Below the pieces are notes generated by a model. That model worked only from the letters and a program-made list of their open reading frames with translations. It ran no database searches and was not told where the DNA came from. From NCBI GenBank assembly GCA_009823395.1, contig CM020510.1, positions 14,669,773-14,733,772 on the forward strand: a DNA stretch of 64,000 bases, given 5' to 3'. Source of the DNA: Thamnaconus septentrionalis. Its lineage: Eukaryota; Chordata; Actinopteri; Tetraodontiformes; Monacanthidae. The stretch's first letter is position 1. Every line of letters begins with the position of its first letter. Below, one piece after another: positions 39,004 to 52,600 of the stretch. The translations under genes and the position numbers were made by a program.

Positions 39004-42000
39004 CGTGCTCCTTGCACAAATTTGAAATCAGTTGGATTCGCTCCCCACCGGATTAATGGCCTGATACACAGAGCATCTCACGCCCCGCGATTTTTGTTAT
39101 CGTCGTGTTTTTTTTGGGGGGGGACGCAGTGAGCCCGGAGAGCACAGAAAAGATCCCGTTTGCCATTTTTCTTTAAATCATTCCCAAGATAAGCCAAGTG
39201 GGGAGCAAGGCGAGGCCGCCTTTTTGTGAGATTAAGGAAGATTATTTGGCAGAATAATTGTCCCCAGGTGTTCGAAACATCCCGGGATTATTCTGCACCC
39301 CACTGACGCTCCACTGTAAAGATTAGACTCGGAGGAAAAACCTCAGAGAGGGCAGAGAGGAAAAAGCAAGTCCAACAGACACAAACATACTAAGAATGTG
39401 TAGCCAATCAGCTTTCTCCTCGGCTGAGCGTGCTGTCCCTCCGGACCGGATGATCCCGGCACGGAGAAGACTTCTTTTTTTCCCTGCCCCCAGGGAGAGG
39501 TAATACCTGCAAGATGAGCGCCACTGTGTGCCAGCTGCAGCAGCCATATTCAACACGCCACACGCACACACGGAATGAAGGAAGCACGCACACCGGCCCG
39601 CGAGCTGGCCGAGTGAAACGCACTGAAGCTCTTTACAGCCCCCTGCTGTGCAGAGTGCGGAACAGCAGTGCGAAAGTCTGTCTGCAGCAGGGGCGGAGCT
39701 AGGTGGGGGTCAGTGGTGGCTGTGAGCACCCCACAGAGGGTGGGGGTCGCAGGTGGGGAAGTGCTGGGGGCGGGGGGGTAATTTGACACACACACACACA
39801 CTACAGCATGTCAAGTCATCTTTGTTGATTGATTCATCGTTTTGCATGTATTTCTGACTTGACGATTGACCTGAATTTTGTTCGAGACACTTAAAGAACT
39901 TTAATGTAACCCAGACCTTAGAACCGTAGGAAGAAGCTGATGTAGGTTTATTATCGATAATATAATTGGTGAAGATTTGCTGTCCTCTAATTCATAGGAA
40001 TGGTGACAGGCTGACTGTTGTAAGGTCACAGTGAAAGCATTTTATGACTTCAAACTACAGAAACAATTAGAAATAATAATAGAAACAGTCATGTTGACAT
40101 TTCAGATACCTATTTCCACCTCTATCTGAGTCGTGATCCCACCCTTGGCCACCCGTCATGACACATTTCTTGCTCCGTCACTGCTCGGCCGCTCGGCCGG
40201 AATGAAAAACTAGCACGCGACTCCACCGGGAAACGACAAAGTCCCAGCATGTGTGTGTGTGTGTGTGTGTACAAAAGAAACACTCGTCATAAAAAAAAAA
40301 AGAAAGACCGGAGAATTAAGGAGTTGCGACTCGAGATTTTAAAAAGCGACTTAATGAGCGCGACAGAGGCTAAAGGTTCCCACTTTGCATTCTAAATGCA
40401 GACTTTGGCGGCGCCTCGGAAGTGCGATTCAAATTATAGCAGCTTCATTAGCGAGTGACTGCTTGTCACGGGTGATTTGCATTCTGCATATCCAGTCGGC
40501 CGTCTCAAGGAGAAAACAGCCTCGCTCGCAGTGGTCCAGAGGACGATCTCGGAGCCATTTTCCACGCTTTCGCTAATTAGCTGTATTCACACAGGGCAGT
40601 AAATGACTCCATCACACAGGTACATATTGCAATTAATCTTTGGATAAGACGTAAATAATCAGGTGAGCGTAAATCTGCCTGGCAGGAGCGTTTTTTTCCT
40701 TCTGCGCCGGTGGATTTTGTGCCATCTTTATTCACCCTGTGACTGTGCCATTAGATATCTATTTATTTTAGCAAATGTGTTCTCTCCTTCCCTCCCTCCC
40801 CCCTGTCTAAAAATAATATAAAATCACAAGAGAGACTCCAGGTTTCTCCGACAGTTGCTTTAACATAAATAAAGCCAATCCTACAAGAGGCCTTTCAATA
40901 AATAATATAAACTTAGCGTACAGAATTGGCAGACGCCACATCAGGCAATGTTCCCACCCATGTTCTTTCTAGTGATGAAAAATAGCTTTCTGTGCCAGTG
41001 AACCAGAAATTGGAGAAGTCCATCATTTACTTGAGACGTATGGCTCTGGAAATCAGCCCTTTGTGATGTCACATAGGAGTTTTTTCCTAGGTTTGTTCTA
41101 CTCTTCAAGAAGCTAAAACAGAGTTGTTGTTTTTTGTAACAGGCTGTAACATGAGAGAAAATATGCCGATATCCTAAGATCTGTACATTTCTGAGGACAA
41201 CCAGTCATGCGAAGCAGCTCCACATGAGTCTAGGAAACGAAATCACAATATGAAAATAGCTTTACAATGGAACCTATAAGATAACAGTTAATATGAAAGA
41301 CATCCATCACGGGGCTTAAAGCGAGGAGGTCTATAGCAACTAAATGATAAAATAAAAGAACCATTATAACAAACATGATTCATTAGCGGCAGAGCTTCAT
41401 CATGTTAATCTGTATTTGACGATGCAGCTGCTTCACCTGCTGCTCGTGCTTCCGATGCTGCACTCGAAGATTAATGAAGACAACTGGAACTGGCTGCATG
41501 CGTGTTGGTTAATCTCTAGGGAGATGCCTCACAGGGATGAGGTGCCGACGGTCGGTGCTAAACAACAGAAGACAAATACAGCTGTTGGATGCAGAACTGC
41601 AGCAGTCCTCATTTAAGCTTGTCTGTTTTTAAATATCTATAGGAGTATTAAAACTGCAGAAAAAGAAGATGTGTGTACGAAGGAGGGGAGAAAAAAAAAT
41701 CCATTTTGTGTCCATGAACGTCATTACTCCTTTAAATGGGGTAGTCAAAAATGCAAGCGCAGGCTATTTTACAAAACCCTTTTCTGTCCATCAGCAGAAA
41801 AACCAGATGACTCTTTAAGATGGTCGCATTTTTCTCACATTTTGATTGCCGTTTAGCCCAAGCCTCTCTCTCTTTTTTAAAAAAAATTATTGCTAGGGTA
41901 TCACATTAACATGGCTGACTGCCTTACTTGACGTGACAGACTCACAATTGTTTGCAACCTATATAGAAGTGAAAGAATCTTCATTTGCATCACTGTTTTA

Positions 42001-42825
42001 AACACATCACTTACACCAGTTTGCAGTAAGTTTGTCAACTGAACATAAATCTTGCATAAAGTTTCCCAACATGACAGAAAGTTAAACATCCTAAATCAAA
42101 TTGACAAGACAGATTCACATCACTTACATGTTAATCAATGGCGACACTTGCGTGCTGCTGGACGAAGCGCTTCCTTTGACATGTTGTTCATGGCTGCTGA
42201 GTCCCAGTGCTTCACCTTTCTCCAGCCCTCTGTAACTAGGCCTGACGATGAACTGCTGGCTTGGCAGTGGGGTTGTCAGCCTGCTATTGGTGGATTTCCC
42301 TCCAAGCTGTGATCAGATTGGTGCAGCCGCCATCCCAGAGCCTGGTTAAGGAGCAGCTGCCACACCTGGCGGCGTCTCTGCTGCCATTGGTTTTTGAGAA
42401 CTTTGTGCACCAAGCTGACAAACTTGAGTAAAACTGTGTTTCTGTGGACTTGGTCAGGTTAAACACATGTATGTTGTGTCACCTCAGAGATAATAATAGT
42501 TAAAAACATTATGAGTGCTCTTCCTTTGTATGTTTTGCTTTGATTTTGATGTTCATATGTTTTGGTTTGATTTAGTGGATAGTGAGGCTTTCTATTTTAC
42601 TGATTAGGTGCCTTCTGCAACTATTGGTTTATTTTATGGAATCTTTTTGGATGTATTAATTCCTTTAAAAACCCCAATACGCTCATGCATGTGAAATTAT
42701 GTATAAACAAAAACATGAACCATTCTATATTAGAAACGTACAGCATCTAATCAATATTTACTTTGGTGAAAAATTAGTGTTCAACTGTCGTATTTGGGAA
42801 TGAGTGAGTGATTAATGAGGTATAT

Positions 42826-43471
<646 letters not shown>

Positions 43472-44202
43472 TCATTCCCACCAGGTGTCCATTCTCCGTA
43501 CTCGCACTCGTTGCTTATAGTGGTATTCTTTCAGGTGCTTTTTCAAAGCGTTTGGAATGGGGAGCACGTTGATGCCGTCGTAGGTGGTGCAGCTGCTGAT
43601 GGTGGCCCTGCAGATGTGCTGCAGCGAGAAGGGCTGCGTGCGGTGGATGGGGTTGGACAGCAGGGGCTCGAAGAACATGCAGGAGTTGGGGTCCTTGTAG
43701 TGCTCCAGCAGGCCCGTGACGGTGGGCGCGTGGAAGACGCTGGGGTCGTGCACGTCGAAGCTGAAGTTGTGGTTCCACTGCTCGATGCGCGCGTGCAGCG
43801 AGCGGCCGTAGCGGCGGAAGCTGACGGAGAAGAGGTAGTCCTCCTGGGCCGAGTCGCGCAGGAGGAAGGTGCCCTCGGGCTTGCCCTCCAGGAGCTTCTC
43901 GGCCTCGTAGCGGTCCATCACGCCCCAGTAGCACGGCAGGTTGGTGATCTGCAGCAGGTCGGGCACCAAGCAGTGGATGTAGTCGATCTGGGTGTGAATG
44001 CGGTAGCTGTCGTGGGGCTTGACGGCTTCTGCCGGCGGGATCGCGGCTCGGGGGGCCGCGCTGCTGTTGGCCTCCGGGTCGACCAGGGGGTCCGAGTTGG
44101 CGTCGCACATGCTGACGGAGGCGGACGCCACCACCTCGTCCAGGGTGTCCAGACACCTCTGGAGGACGAGCTGGTGCTGCTGCTGCTGTGTCTGGAGGAG
44201 GA

Positions 44203-44257
<55 letters not shown>

Positions 44258-45202
44258 GTGGTTGTGATGCTGGGCTGAGGCTCGCTCCACCCCGGCCAAC
44301 TCGTTCATGCCGTGTGCCAGCTTGGGCCCGTGCTTGTACAGGGGGTTTATCTGGGCCGTCACCTCGAACGTGTGGATCTCAGCGTTGGGCGGCGGCTCCA
44401 CTCCCTGCTCGATGCTGATGCGGCGGCGCTCACGCAGCCTGTCGTCTACGTCCTCCACCACGGTCGGCATGGCCAAGCCGGGGGCGCTGCACACGACCGC
44501 GGCGGTGGCGGCAGCGGTGGAGGCGGCGTCCACCAGCGGCGGCTGGGTGATGGGGGCCGTGTGCTGCTTGATGAGATACCACTTCTGCGCCAGCTCGGAT
44601 CCGACGGGGAACGGACAGTCGTCCAGCATCAGCTCGCTCAGGTGGATCTTGCGCCTCGAGGACGGGCAGGCGGCCGAGGGAACGCTCTGGGACGTTGCCG
44701 CCGCCGCCGCCGCCACAGTGTGCGTTTTTATGGGGAAACACTGGCCCATCGCATCTTGGATCTTCTGCCGCAGGGTGCGACTGCTGTTCGACCAGCGGCT
44801 GTCAGTCTCGCTGACCGCGGACAAGTCCGAAGAAGAGCTAACAGGTCCGAGTCCCGGCCTGGCCGTTGCCCTCTCCTGTCTTGACGACGACGATGACGAT
44901 GAAGATGATGACGACAGGGTGGTGGCATCCAACCCTTGCCACCTCCAACTGTCCTTCAAAGCGGAGGACGAAGACTGGTCCCTTGACTCTTGGTCGCTCA
45001 ACAACTCGCCGTACTCGAAGCCGTCGCTGACGGGCCGCTCAGCCGCAGGTGCGTGCGAAGACAGGCCCTTTTTCTTGCCCCTTCCGCCCTTTCGCCCGCC
45101 GGCGGCGTCGCGCCTCTCCTCGGAGCGGCTCTGCCTGACCTTGGGACGGGCGCCTCGGTCCCGATCTTTACCCCTGTCTCCTGACTCCTTTGGTAATGAC
45201 AT
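43472..45202 (-). CDS. socs9: Suppressor of cytokine signalling, SOCS4/5 type (probably socs9)
   Basis: A 576-codon intronless coding region, as in other SOCS genes. SOCS4/5 proteins recruit Elongin B/C-Cullin5 ubiquitin ligase to tyrosine-phosphorylated partners and damp JAK/STAT or EGF-receptor signalling in the cytoplasm. Residues about 183-216 carry the conserved N-terminal region ([17 protein letters not shown], then [13 protein letters not shown]) found only in SOCS4/5. The SH2 domain spans about 425-515, with the phosphotyrosine-binding arginine in FLLRDS near 449. The C-terminal SOCS box (about 526-565) has the BC box [11 protein letters not shown] and the Cul5-box-like LPIP. The short basic start ([12 protein letters not shown]) and MGQCFPIK resemble SOCS4, whereas [20 protein letters not shown] resembles SOCS5, so it is a third member of the group. 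Serine and glutamine runs swell the linker regions. An acceptor at 45,366-45,367 begins the coding exon at 45,365. The symbol rests on fish-specific SOCS9 being SOCS4/5-like; socs4 or socs5 paralogue naming is possible. Confidence 0.9.
44204..44257 (-). repeat. CAG repeat encoding a Q18 tract in the SOCS protein
   Basis: On the coding strand this is seven CAG, one CAA, then ten CAG codons, giving 18 consecutive glutamines at about residues 316-333. A second short QTQQQQ segment follows. It sits in the linker between the N-terminal conserved region and the SH2 domain, where human SOCS4 and SOCS5 have no such run. The near-pure CAG makes it prone to length variation. Confidence 0.97.
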
Positions 45203-45365
45203 GGCGACGGATTACGTGGTCAAACAGCATCAGCGGTGCCACTCCCCGTGGTCAGGCGACGACTCGTGACTTGCGCTGAAGTTTGGCAGAGGGTTTCCCG
45301 CTAACATCTCTCGCGGCTGCGCGTTATATTTGCCCAGTCATCCATCGTGGCCGCTTAATGCAGAC
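45203..45365 (-). other. 5' UTR part of the SOCS coding exon
   Basis: Between the splice acceptor (TTTTGTATTGCAG, ending at 45,366) and the initiator ATG at 45,202. The first in-frame ATG of the conserved reading frame is used as start. Confidence 0.6.
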
Positions 45366-46462
45366 CTGCAATACAAAAGAGTTTGGTTGCACACTCACGA
45401 TTTAAGACAAACAGTATTATAATGGCACTTTGTTTGAGTTGTGCGCCGTTTCCTAGTATATAAGCTTAGTTCCTTAAAAATAAGCAGCTTCAAATTTTAC
45501 TTTTATGAAAGTCATAAACACAGTTAAAGGGAAGTGAAAGAGGAAGACGCAAGTGTTTCGGTGTCTTCAGGCATAGTGCAAAAAAGCTTCCTGTCTTAAT
45601 ATAAATTCCCCATTTTGACTTTCAGCCCTGCTGAAACTAAATAGAAATAGTTTGAAATTAGAAATATTTTTTAATTATCCGTCACATACTCACGACAGGC
45701 CTTGAACCTCTGAGACACAATAATCCGAAATGAAGTGCGATAATATATTTATATTTTTTGTTACTACCATTGACTATTGAACGATGTGCTCTGTTGGGGG
45801 AAGAGAGGGGGTGGGGCGGCTAAACAATTTCTTTACTTTGTGAAAGACAGTAAAGAGTCACAGATAAATAACGTGTCCAAGGTAGCTGAGTAGACAGTTG
45901 CTGCGGTTTTAAAAATGACGCCGACAGCGAATCAACGTCAACTTGATGACAAAACAGGTTTTCTAATTTCTCGTAACTTGCTGAATCAAGTTAGCACTCA
46001 CTTCATCCACAACAAAGGAAGTTCGAGGCATTTTTCCAGATAAAAGTAAATGTCATCTTAAGACGGAATCGCCTTTGCTCTACCCTGGGGAAAGACCTCT
46101 GCCCTCAACCCTTGTCACAGAATAAGTGCGAGGTCGTCAAAGAAAGTTTTCAATATTTTAGGCATTTGTCAACAACTGGCTTCTGTTACACGAAGTGCAG
46201 AAATGCGAATTATCGAGTTCAACTTAAGGATATTGGCAACATCATTAGACTATAAAGCAGCAATCGGTAACAGTGCTATTAACCAGAAAGCTAAAGTTGT
46301 TAGCATTCGTTAGCAAACAGCTGTTCGGAACAGGCGAGGCTAACAGCGCAGCTAGCTGGCGCCTATTTTTTCAAGACTGTTTAAAGTCTTCAAAAGGCTC
46401 TGGTTGTGTTTACGGTGAGATGTTTCTACACCAAACAGACACGACACAAGATGTCAACATAC
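45366..46462 (-). other. Predicted 5' UTR intron of the SOCS gene
   Basis: Bounded by a strong donor on the minus strand (TAAG followed by GTATGT, donor at 46,462-46,461) and the acceptor at 45,367-45,366. SOCS4/5 genes elsewhere have noncoding first exons followed by a single coding exon, which supports this structure. The intron interior shows no gene. Confidence 0.55.
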
Positions 46463-46640
46463 CTTACAAGTTGTTCTCAGGTTTGGGTATCACCAAAGGT
46501 TCTATTTCTTCTTATACAAACTACTGACGATGACAAAAGGCGGCTAGGTCAGCCGCTCGGCTAACTACCGAGCTGTGGTCAAAATGAGCTGCTCATACCG
46601 TGCAACCCGGAAGTGATACGAAAACTAATTTTAGAAATGT
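46463..46640 (-). promoter_or_regulatory. Predicted first exon and core promoter of the SOCS gene
   Basis: The donor at 46,462 implies a noncoding exon just upstream on the minus strand. An ETS/GABP-like CCGGAAGTG motif at 46,607-46,615 is typical of TATA-less vertebrate core promoters. The start site is probably between 46,560 and 46,620, but this is inferred from motifs only. Confidence 0.4.
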
Positions 46641-46769
46641 CTTATCGCAAACCCGTGTTTTATTTACAACACTGTGGAATTTATCATAAAATATACAAAT
46701 AACGATACGTAGTATTCAGGGAATCCCGTCTCTTGAAGCAAACACAGAGCACTGATGAAGTTGAAAGAA

Positions 46770-49588
46770 GTGAACCTCTTTATTTGAACTGTCAATGACC
46801 CGACAAGTACTGTATTTCAGATCATTCACAATTTATTGAGTGACAGTAAAAAAAAGTAGAGAGTACTTCTGGGATGTAAAATGTTCATAAAATACTCAAA
46901 AATTGTCAGGGGAGTTATCAGAATTAAATAGAAAGTGTACAAGACAAATACATGCAAAGAAGACCAGAGCAAGCCCCAGTGTTTTCATTTATTTTTTCTT
47001 TTTATAATTAAGCCTGCCAGGGCAAACTACAGATCGTGGGATCACTTGGTTAGTCCCCACAGGCACAGGCTTTGTTTGTACCTTCTAGTGGATGCTTGGT
47101 TTGTGAAAATACAAAATGCAGCTATCATGAAGTGCCCGTATTTACCCCCCATAATTTCATGCAACTGTGGAATGTAAACATGGAGTAAACATATTCCTTG
47201 GCCTGTTCTTAGTGTTTACCGATCATCACATTAACTGTGGCTCAGATAAATATTGTCATCCCCCTGGTGCAACCTTCGCCATGCAGCACCCACCGCAACT
47301 CTTCCCTCCTTTCAGTGACACGGAGGATGAGCGAACAAGAGGCTGTGTGGGTGATCTGAGCCAATAACAAAACACAACTGAAAAACATTATACTAAATAG
47401 TTAAAAATACGATAGCCGAGTCTTTAAGGTGCCAGCAATTTTTCGCTTTCTTTTCTTTTTTTTTTTTTTTAACTCACAGAAGTTATTTGCCCGCATAAGT
47501 CAGATCCATCCAAGAGCCTGCTCTGAAGAAATCAATGACTAAAATGCTGCTTCACACCACTGCGAGATAGAGGGGCTGTACAATTTAGGCACCACATACA
47601 GTTCCTGACAAATAAGAGTCGAAATCACGAGGCCATAAAAGTAATTTGCTCTGCTCATCCCACAGGCATAAACCCCCCCCGACCCCCAGATCAATTGCCT
47701 CGTACAGAGTGTGGAAGAATTCTGTTCCCTATTTCACCCAGCCTGTTCGAGTGTGAAGGCGTCAGTTAATGAGTTGCGTGTCAGACAATGGCGATGATGA
47801 CATGATCAGGGCATTATCTCAGAAGTAAACAGTGACATGTGGGCGATGCAAGCGTACAACACGAGTTGCAAGATTTCTGCCCTCACCGTTGACTAATCGA
47901 CCACGTCCTCTAACTATGACAGTGCAGAATTAGTGTGGCAAAACATGCGATTACAGAAAATAAGCACAACTTATTAATATCAAGGGAGAATAAAAAATAC
48001 AATTTGAAAAGTTATCTGAAGTTGACCATCTTTACTCGACAGGCCTTCCTGTGGCTCTGCTGAAAACAATAATAATAATAAAAAAAAAAGTGAATGGTTA
48101 TCCCTGCCTTACAATGCAACCAAAAAGCGATGCAAAAGTTAAGACCATATTACACAGACATGCACCTCTGCTCTGCCACATCCAAGGACAGAGCCTTCAA
48201 AAAACAGGTTTTGAGTCAACACTGATATCACGTGAAACGGTTAAGGGTTTCCGAGACAGAAACACACTGAGAGAGACACACAAAAAATAATTCATATGGA
48301 CATCGACGAGCACCTTGAAAAGTATGATTCATCAAATCATCACGTTGGCCATGTGAGGAGGGCACTGTAAAGGTGAGGCGCTGCGCTCCGGAGCCCTGAT
48401 GACAGGATCGCCATTCGTTTTTTCCAGAGCTATTTAGGTTGGGTGAGGCGAAAAGCCGGAGGTTTCAGATTGGTTTCATTTGGTTTCCTCGCACGCATTT
48501 TGGTTTCTCGGGCGCAAATTGAAAACGCTCTCATCTCTCAAAACACTTTCTTCAAACCGGCACCAGAACTGTTTCTCACACGGTGCGGACCTCGCCAGCC
48601 CTTATTCACCCTTGCGGGGATTCCTCGGCACAAAATGAGATTCATCATCATTTACGAAGCAGGGCGTAAAATAGCAGAGACAAATTGCAGCTGGCATAAA
48701 TTCTTTGAACTACTGTTCGTGGGTTTTTTTCTGATATTCTTTTTTTTCTCATATATTTCAACCATCGAGTTGCAATTGACTACAAATATCCTTCTCAAAC
48801 GAACAATCTCACAACCCCTGCTCTTTGGCTTTGTAGACAGTCAGAAGAGGACAGTCACTTCTATCTGTCGTGTTCAGTAAAAAGCAATCAGAATACAATG
48901 TGCACCTCAGGGTGAACTAGCTCTTCCTTAGTCCTTCCACCCCCTCCTTCCACACAACAGTCACAATAAAAAAAAGGACCTAAGGATGCTCTGTAAGCTT
49001 CAACCAACACAAGCCCTTACTAGCCCTGTTTCAAGAACAATTTAGGGTGGCTAGGTCGCGTATTGGTATCCATTCCCAATCGGAACCATGTCGTTTGGGA
49101 GGCAATTGCTCCAAAGTGGCAACTATCAGACGTAATGTCGTAAAAGTGCTTTAATTCTGCTTGATATTCTGAATCTACTGATGGTGTGTTCCCGGGGTCC
49201 GATGCTGTCAGCGTGTGTTCTTGGAAGGAAGCCTTGTTCTGAGGCAGGAGGAAAAAGAGGAGTAACTCATGGGCTATTACCCATTTGGTAGAGCACCAAT
49301 CCACTGTCTCTCTTTAAACTCACAGCAAACTGAACCTCTGCACATCATGTCACAGTCCTGCAGGTGACATGAAGCAGTTTGCCACATTTTTTTTTTCCTG
49401 TGTCCTGCAATATAGTTATTATCATCTGTATTCCATTTTTTAATAAACTTAGATGTATATAATAAAGTACAAAAATATTAGAGGACATATACACAGTTTC
49501 CTTTGCCATTCTGTAGTGACTGCTTTGCCTGGTTTTCTTGAGCATCCGTATCTTTGTGCTGGGTGATGAAGAACTGAACAGGCGTCAG

Positions 49589-49625
<37 letters not shown>

Positions 49626-49638
49626 TCTCTTCTTTTTT
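46770..49638 (-). other. Probable 3' UTR and downstream region of samd4b
   Basis: Follows the samd4b stop codon. A (CA)n repeat begins about 15 nt after the stop (separate entry). Candidate polyadenylation signals on the minus strand lie at 46,837-46,832 and 46,784-46,779 (AATAAA), about 2.8 kb downstream and just before the SOCS promoter. An earlier end is possible. No other gene is recognised; the longer open frames here (for example 48,443-48,880 plus) have no family resemblance. Confidence 0.4.
49591..49624. repeat. (GT)17 microsatellite in samd4b 3' UTR
   Basis: A pure GT run on the plus strand, read as (CA)n in the samd4b message starting about 15 nt after the stop codon. CA repeats in RNA are known binding sites for hnRNP L, so a role in stability or end processing is possible but unproven. 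Confidence 0.95.
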
Positions 49639-52600
49639 TCATATTGTTGACGTTCGGTCTGATCCATCTGAGATGAGACAAATGCAAGTTTTAAGACATT
49701 TAGAGAATTAAACCTCCCTTCCTTACAACTATAAAACATTGGATCTACTGTGCAAATCCTGTCAATTAAGTGCAGTGCGGAACCACCGCCAGACAAACAT
49801 AGCAATATTACCCTCAAGAAAACAAACACAAGTCTAGCTTCAGATCAAAGACATACTACAGAAAAAATGACTTCCAATAATGTATTTTTAATCTCAGTCA
49901 GTAGGAGACTAGTAAAACATTTTTTTAAAGAGCTAGAGCAGCATTTTGATCTAACAAGGTCAACGGTGGTGTGATTTTTGCCAGTCTGCGACCTGTTTAG
50001 TCAGGGATTGTGGGGAACACTTACCCCCTAAGGCATGCTCTGTCATACTGAGGCACAGTGACTCCAGCGTGGGATTAATTTCCAGGTCAGCACCTGGAAA
50101 TTGGCATTCTGGGGGTAGGGGGGAGTAAAAACACTTTTAATCTGAGGACTGTTTGGTTGCATGATGACATTAAGTAGATGTTTTCATTTTAAATTAGTGA
50201 AACAGATGGTTAAAAAAAACCTTGACTATATTTGACCGGAAATATATTAAATGGGAGAGAGAAGTAAAGCATATTAAATGCTAAATAAAATAATTACGCA
50301 ACAAATTACAGGGCATTTATTTAGTTTAAATCCTGAGCTGCAGATTTAGTCTGATGTATTTCTACAAGGAAATGTCCACATTTTGCCTCTTTTATATTAT
50401 TTTGAACAAATAACAAGAAACAGCTGGAGCCCAAAGCTGTTGACATAGAAACAATATAATAAGATTTCAGGCTTCATGCATCTGTGGAAATTCATTCATT
50501 CATTAATTTTCTATACCCGCTTATTCCTGTTCAGGGTCACGGGGGTCTGCTGGAGCCTATCCCAGCTGTCTTAGGGCGAAGGCAGGGTACACCCTGGACA
50601 AGTCGCCAGTTCATCGCAGGGCCACATAGAGACAGACAACCATTCACACTCACATGCACACCTACTGACAATTTAGAGTGTTCAATTGACCTCACATGCA
50701 TGTTTTTGGACTGTGGGAGGAAGCCGGAGAACCCGGAGAGAACCCACGCAGACACAGGGAGAACATGCAAACTCCACACAGAAAGGTCACAGGTCCGGGC
50801 CCCGGAATCGAACCCACGACCTTCTTGCTGTGAGGCGGCAGCGCTAACCACTGCGCCACCGTGTCGCCCTCTGTGGAAATTCTAAACTTCTAATTTACAA
50901 AGAAGAGTCGTTTTTTTTAGAGGCCTCAGAAAGAGGGAAAAAAAAAAACAGAGAATGACCAGGGCACCATTTGTAGAGTCAATGTCTGTTTGACATGTGG
51001 TGAGGACAGCCAGGCAACCAAAAGGTTACGTATGTGGCGGCAGTGCGTGCAGGAAGGTCACAGATTGTGTTCTCACACTTGCTACTGTGCTGTCGTCTTA
51101 AATTATCCCTGGCACACTTTCCAGACTCTTTTATTCTTTACACTGAAGATGAATCATGTTCTAACTAAAATTTTAAAAATTGCCCCCTGGCAGAGTAAGC
51201 AAAGAAGAGACTAGAATATCTGGCTACATATAAAGCATATGTAAATAAACAAGTAGAAAAGGACAGAGGTAACAAAGAGGCAAGTGCATGTTCATAAATC
51301 ACATTAATAATTACAAGTATAGTAATAAAAAAAACACTTTTGGTGTGTTTGAACATTCAGTACCTTGCTGCTGGAACATGAGCATGGTTTGTGGAGACGT
51401 GTGGACAGGGAGGGAGTGTGTCCGCTGCACAGAGCTGCGACTTTGACTTGGCATGCTGTTACTGCCTCCAGGGTTGGAAAACCAAAGGTTCTATTGCGGC
51501 AAACACAGATTGTTATCATGCAAATGCAACTCACTGGCAGGTTACCACTGTTTCCTTAGTGTGCATTCAAGATGGCAAACATAATCTCTTCCTGCTATGA
51601 TACCATCAACGCGCCCCTGTGACTTCTACCGTTACACCGTAAAAAAAAAGTCAAAAATATGAACGGCACAGGGACACGATGACAACAATGTTCGACAGCT
51701 GATTTTAAGCCCTGCGGTCGGGGGGGAACTGACCTGTCTGCCCTGGGCAGCCAGTGCAGGGCTGGTGAGTGTGTGGCGTGGAGACGCTCCTCCGATCCCG
51801 CTGGGACTCAGAAGTCCCATTCGCCCGGCTGGGAGCCCGCGAGGGGGCATCTGAAACTGTCTCTGGCCCCGCCGTGCCACACCTCCACTCACAGATCCGG
51901 CTGTGGGGAGGGAGTTGGACCCATAGGTCCAGCTGGACGGAAAGAAGACAAAAGAAAAAAATGTGAAAAACATTAAGCGGAAGAGAGATAACTTCACGTT
52001 CAACCGCCAACAAGGACTTTTCAAAGTTAAGGAACAGATAAGAGACAATAAATGAAGAGAAAGGGAAAGATGAACATCGATCTGATGTGGCAATGAAAGA
52101 TCAAAGGCAGAGTCGCAGACTCTCACCCTTTCTGTCGATACACAGGCATGTCCAGCATAGCTTTCCGAGGGACCAGGCGCAGCAGTTTCAGGACCTGCTG
52201 ATTCCAGGAGGCCAGCCTTTTCTTGTGAGTCTCTGAAAAGGCCTGATAGAAGAAGATGATTTTCAATGATCTGCATTTCATGCTATTCTAATTCAATTTT
52301 GAATCTTGTAGTAAAGAGTGAGAATGGTTTATTTAAAGACTCAACGTTACTGTCGAAAAACATCGACTCGCTTTTTAAATGTATTTTATACCGTAAGTCA
52401 TTGATCGTTGCTATTTGAAACAGGACAGACTGACATTTATTTTTATCAAAGGAAATGTGTCTGTGTTCGCACCTCATGTGCCAGACACTTCTCAATGAGT
52501 TGAAGGTAACAGTTGATATTCTCCTCGTCCGGCCTTGACACAAGCAGCTGTGTGCACACTGCAACACAGGAACAAAAATATGACAGTTATTACAGACACT

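Noticed and set aside
43515..44156. 213-codon minus-strand frame inside the SOCS gene
   Set aside because: Arg/His/Pro-rich frame-shifted reading of the SOCS coding region.
43511..44278. 255-codon plus-strand frame ending in poly-Leu
   Set aside because: Antisense of the SH2 domain and of the CAG tract, with no family resemblance.
44307..45269. 320-codon open frame antisense to the SOCS gene
   Set aside because: It is a shadow of the GC-rich SOCS reading frame. The minus frame has SH2 and SOCS box homology, while the plus frame has none and is rich in Ser/Ala/Asp runs from simple repeats.
50804..50858. Possible tRNA gene (A and B boxes)
   Set aside because: Part of a longer SINE with target duplication; no cloverleaf of tRNA length with acceptor stem.
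50484..50885. Two overlapping open frames of over 100 codons on opposite strands
   Set aside because: Both lie entirely within the SINE.
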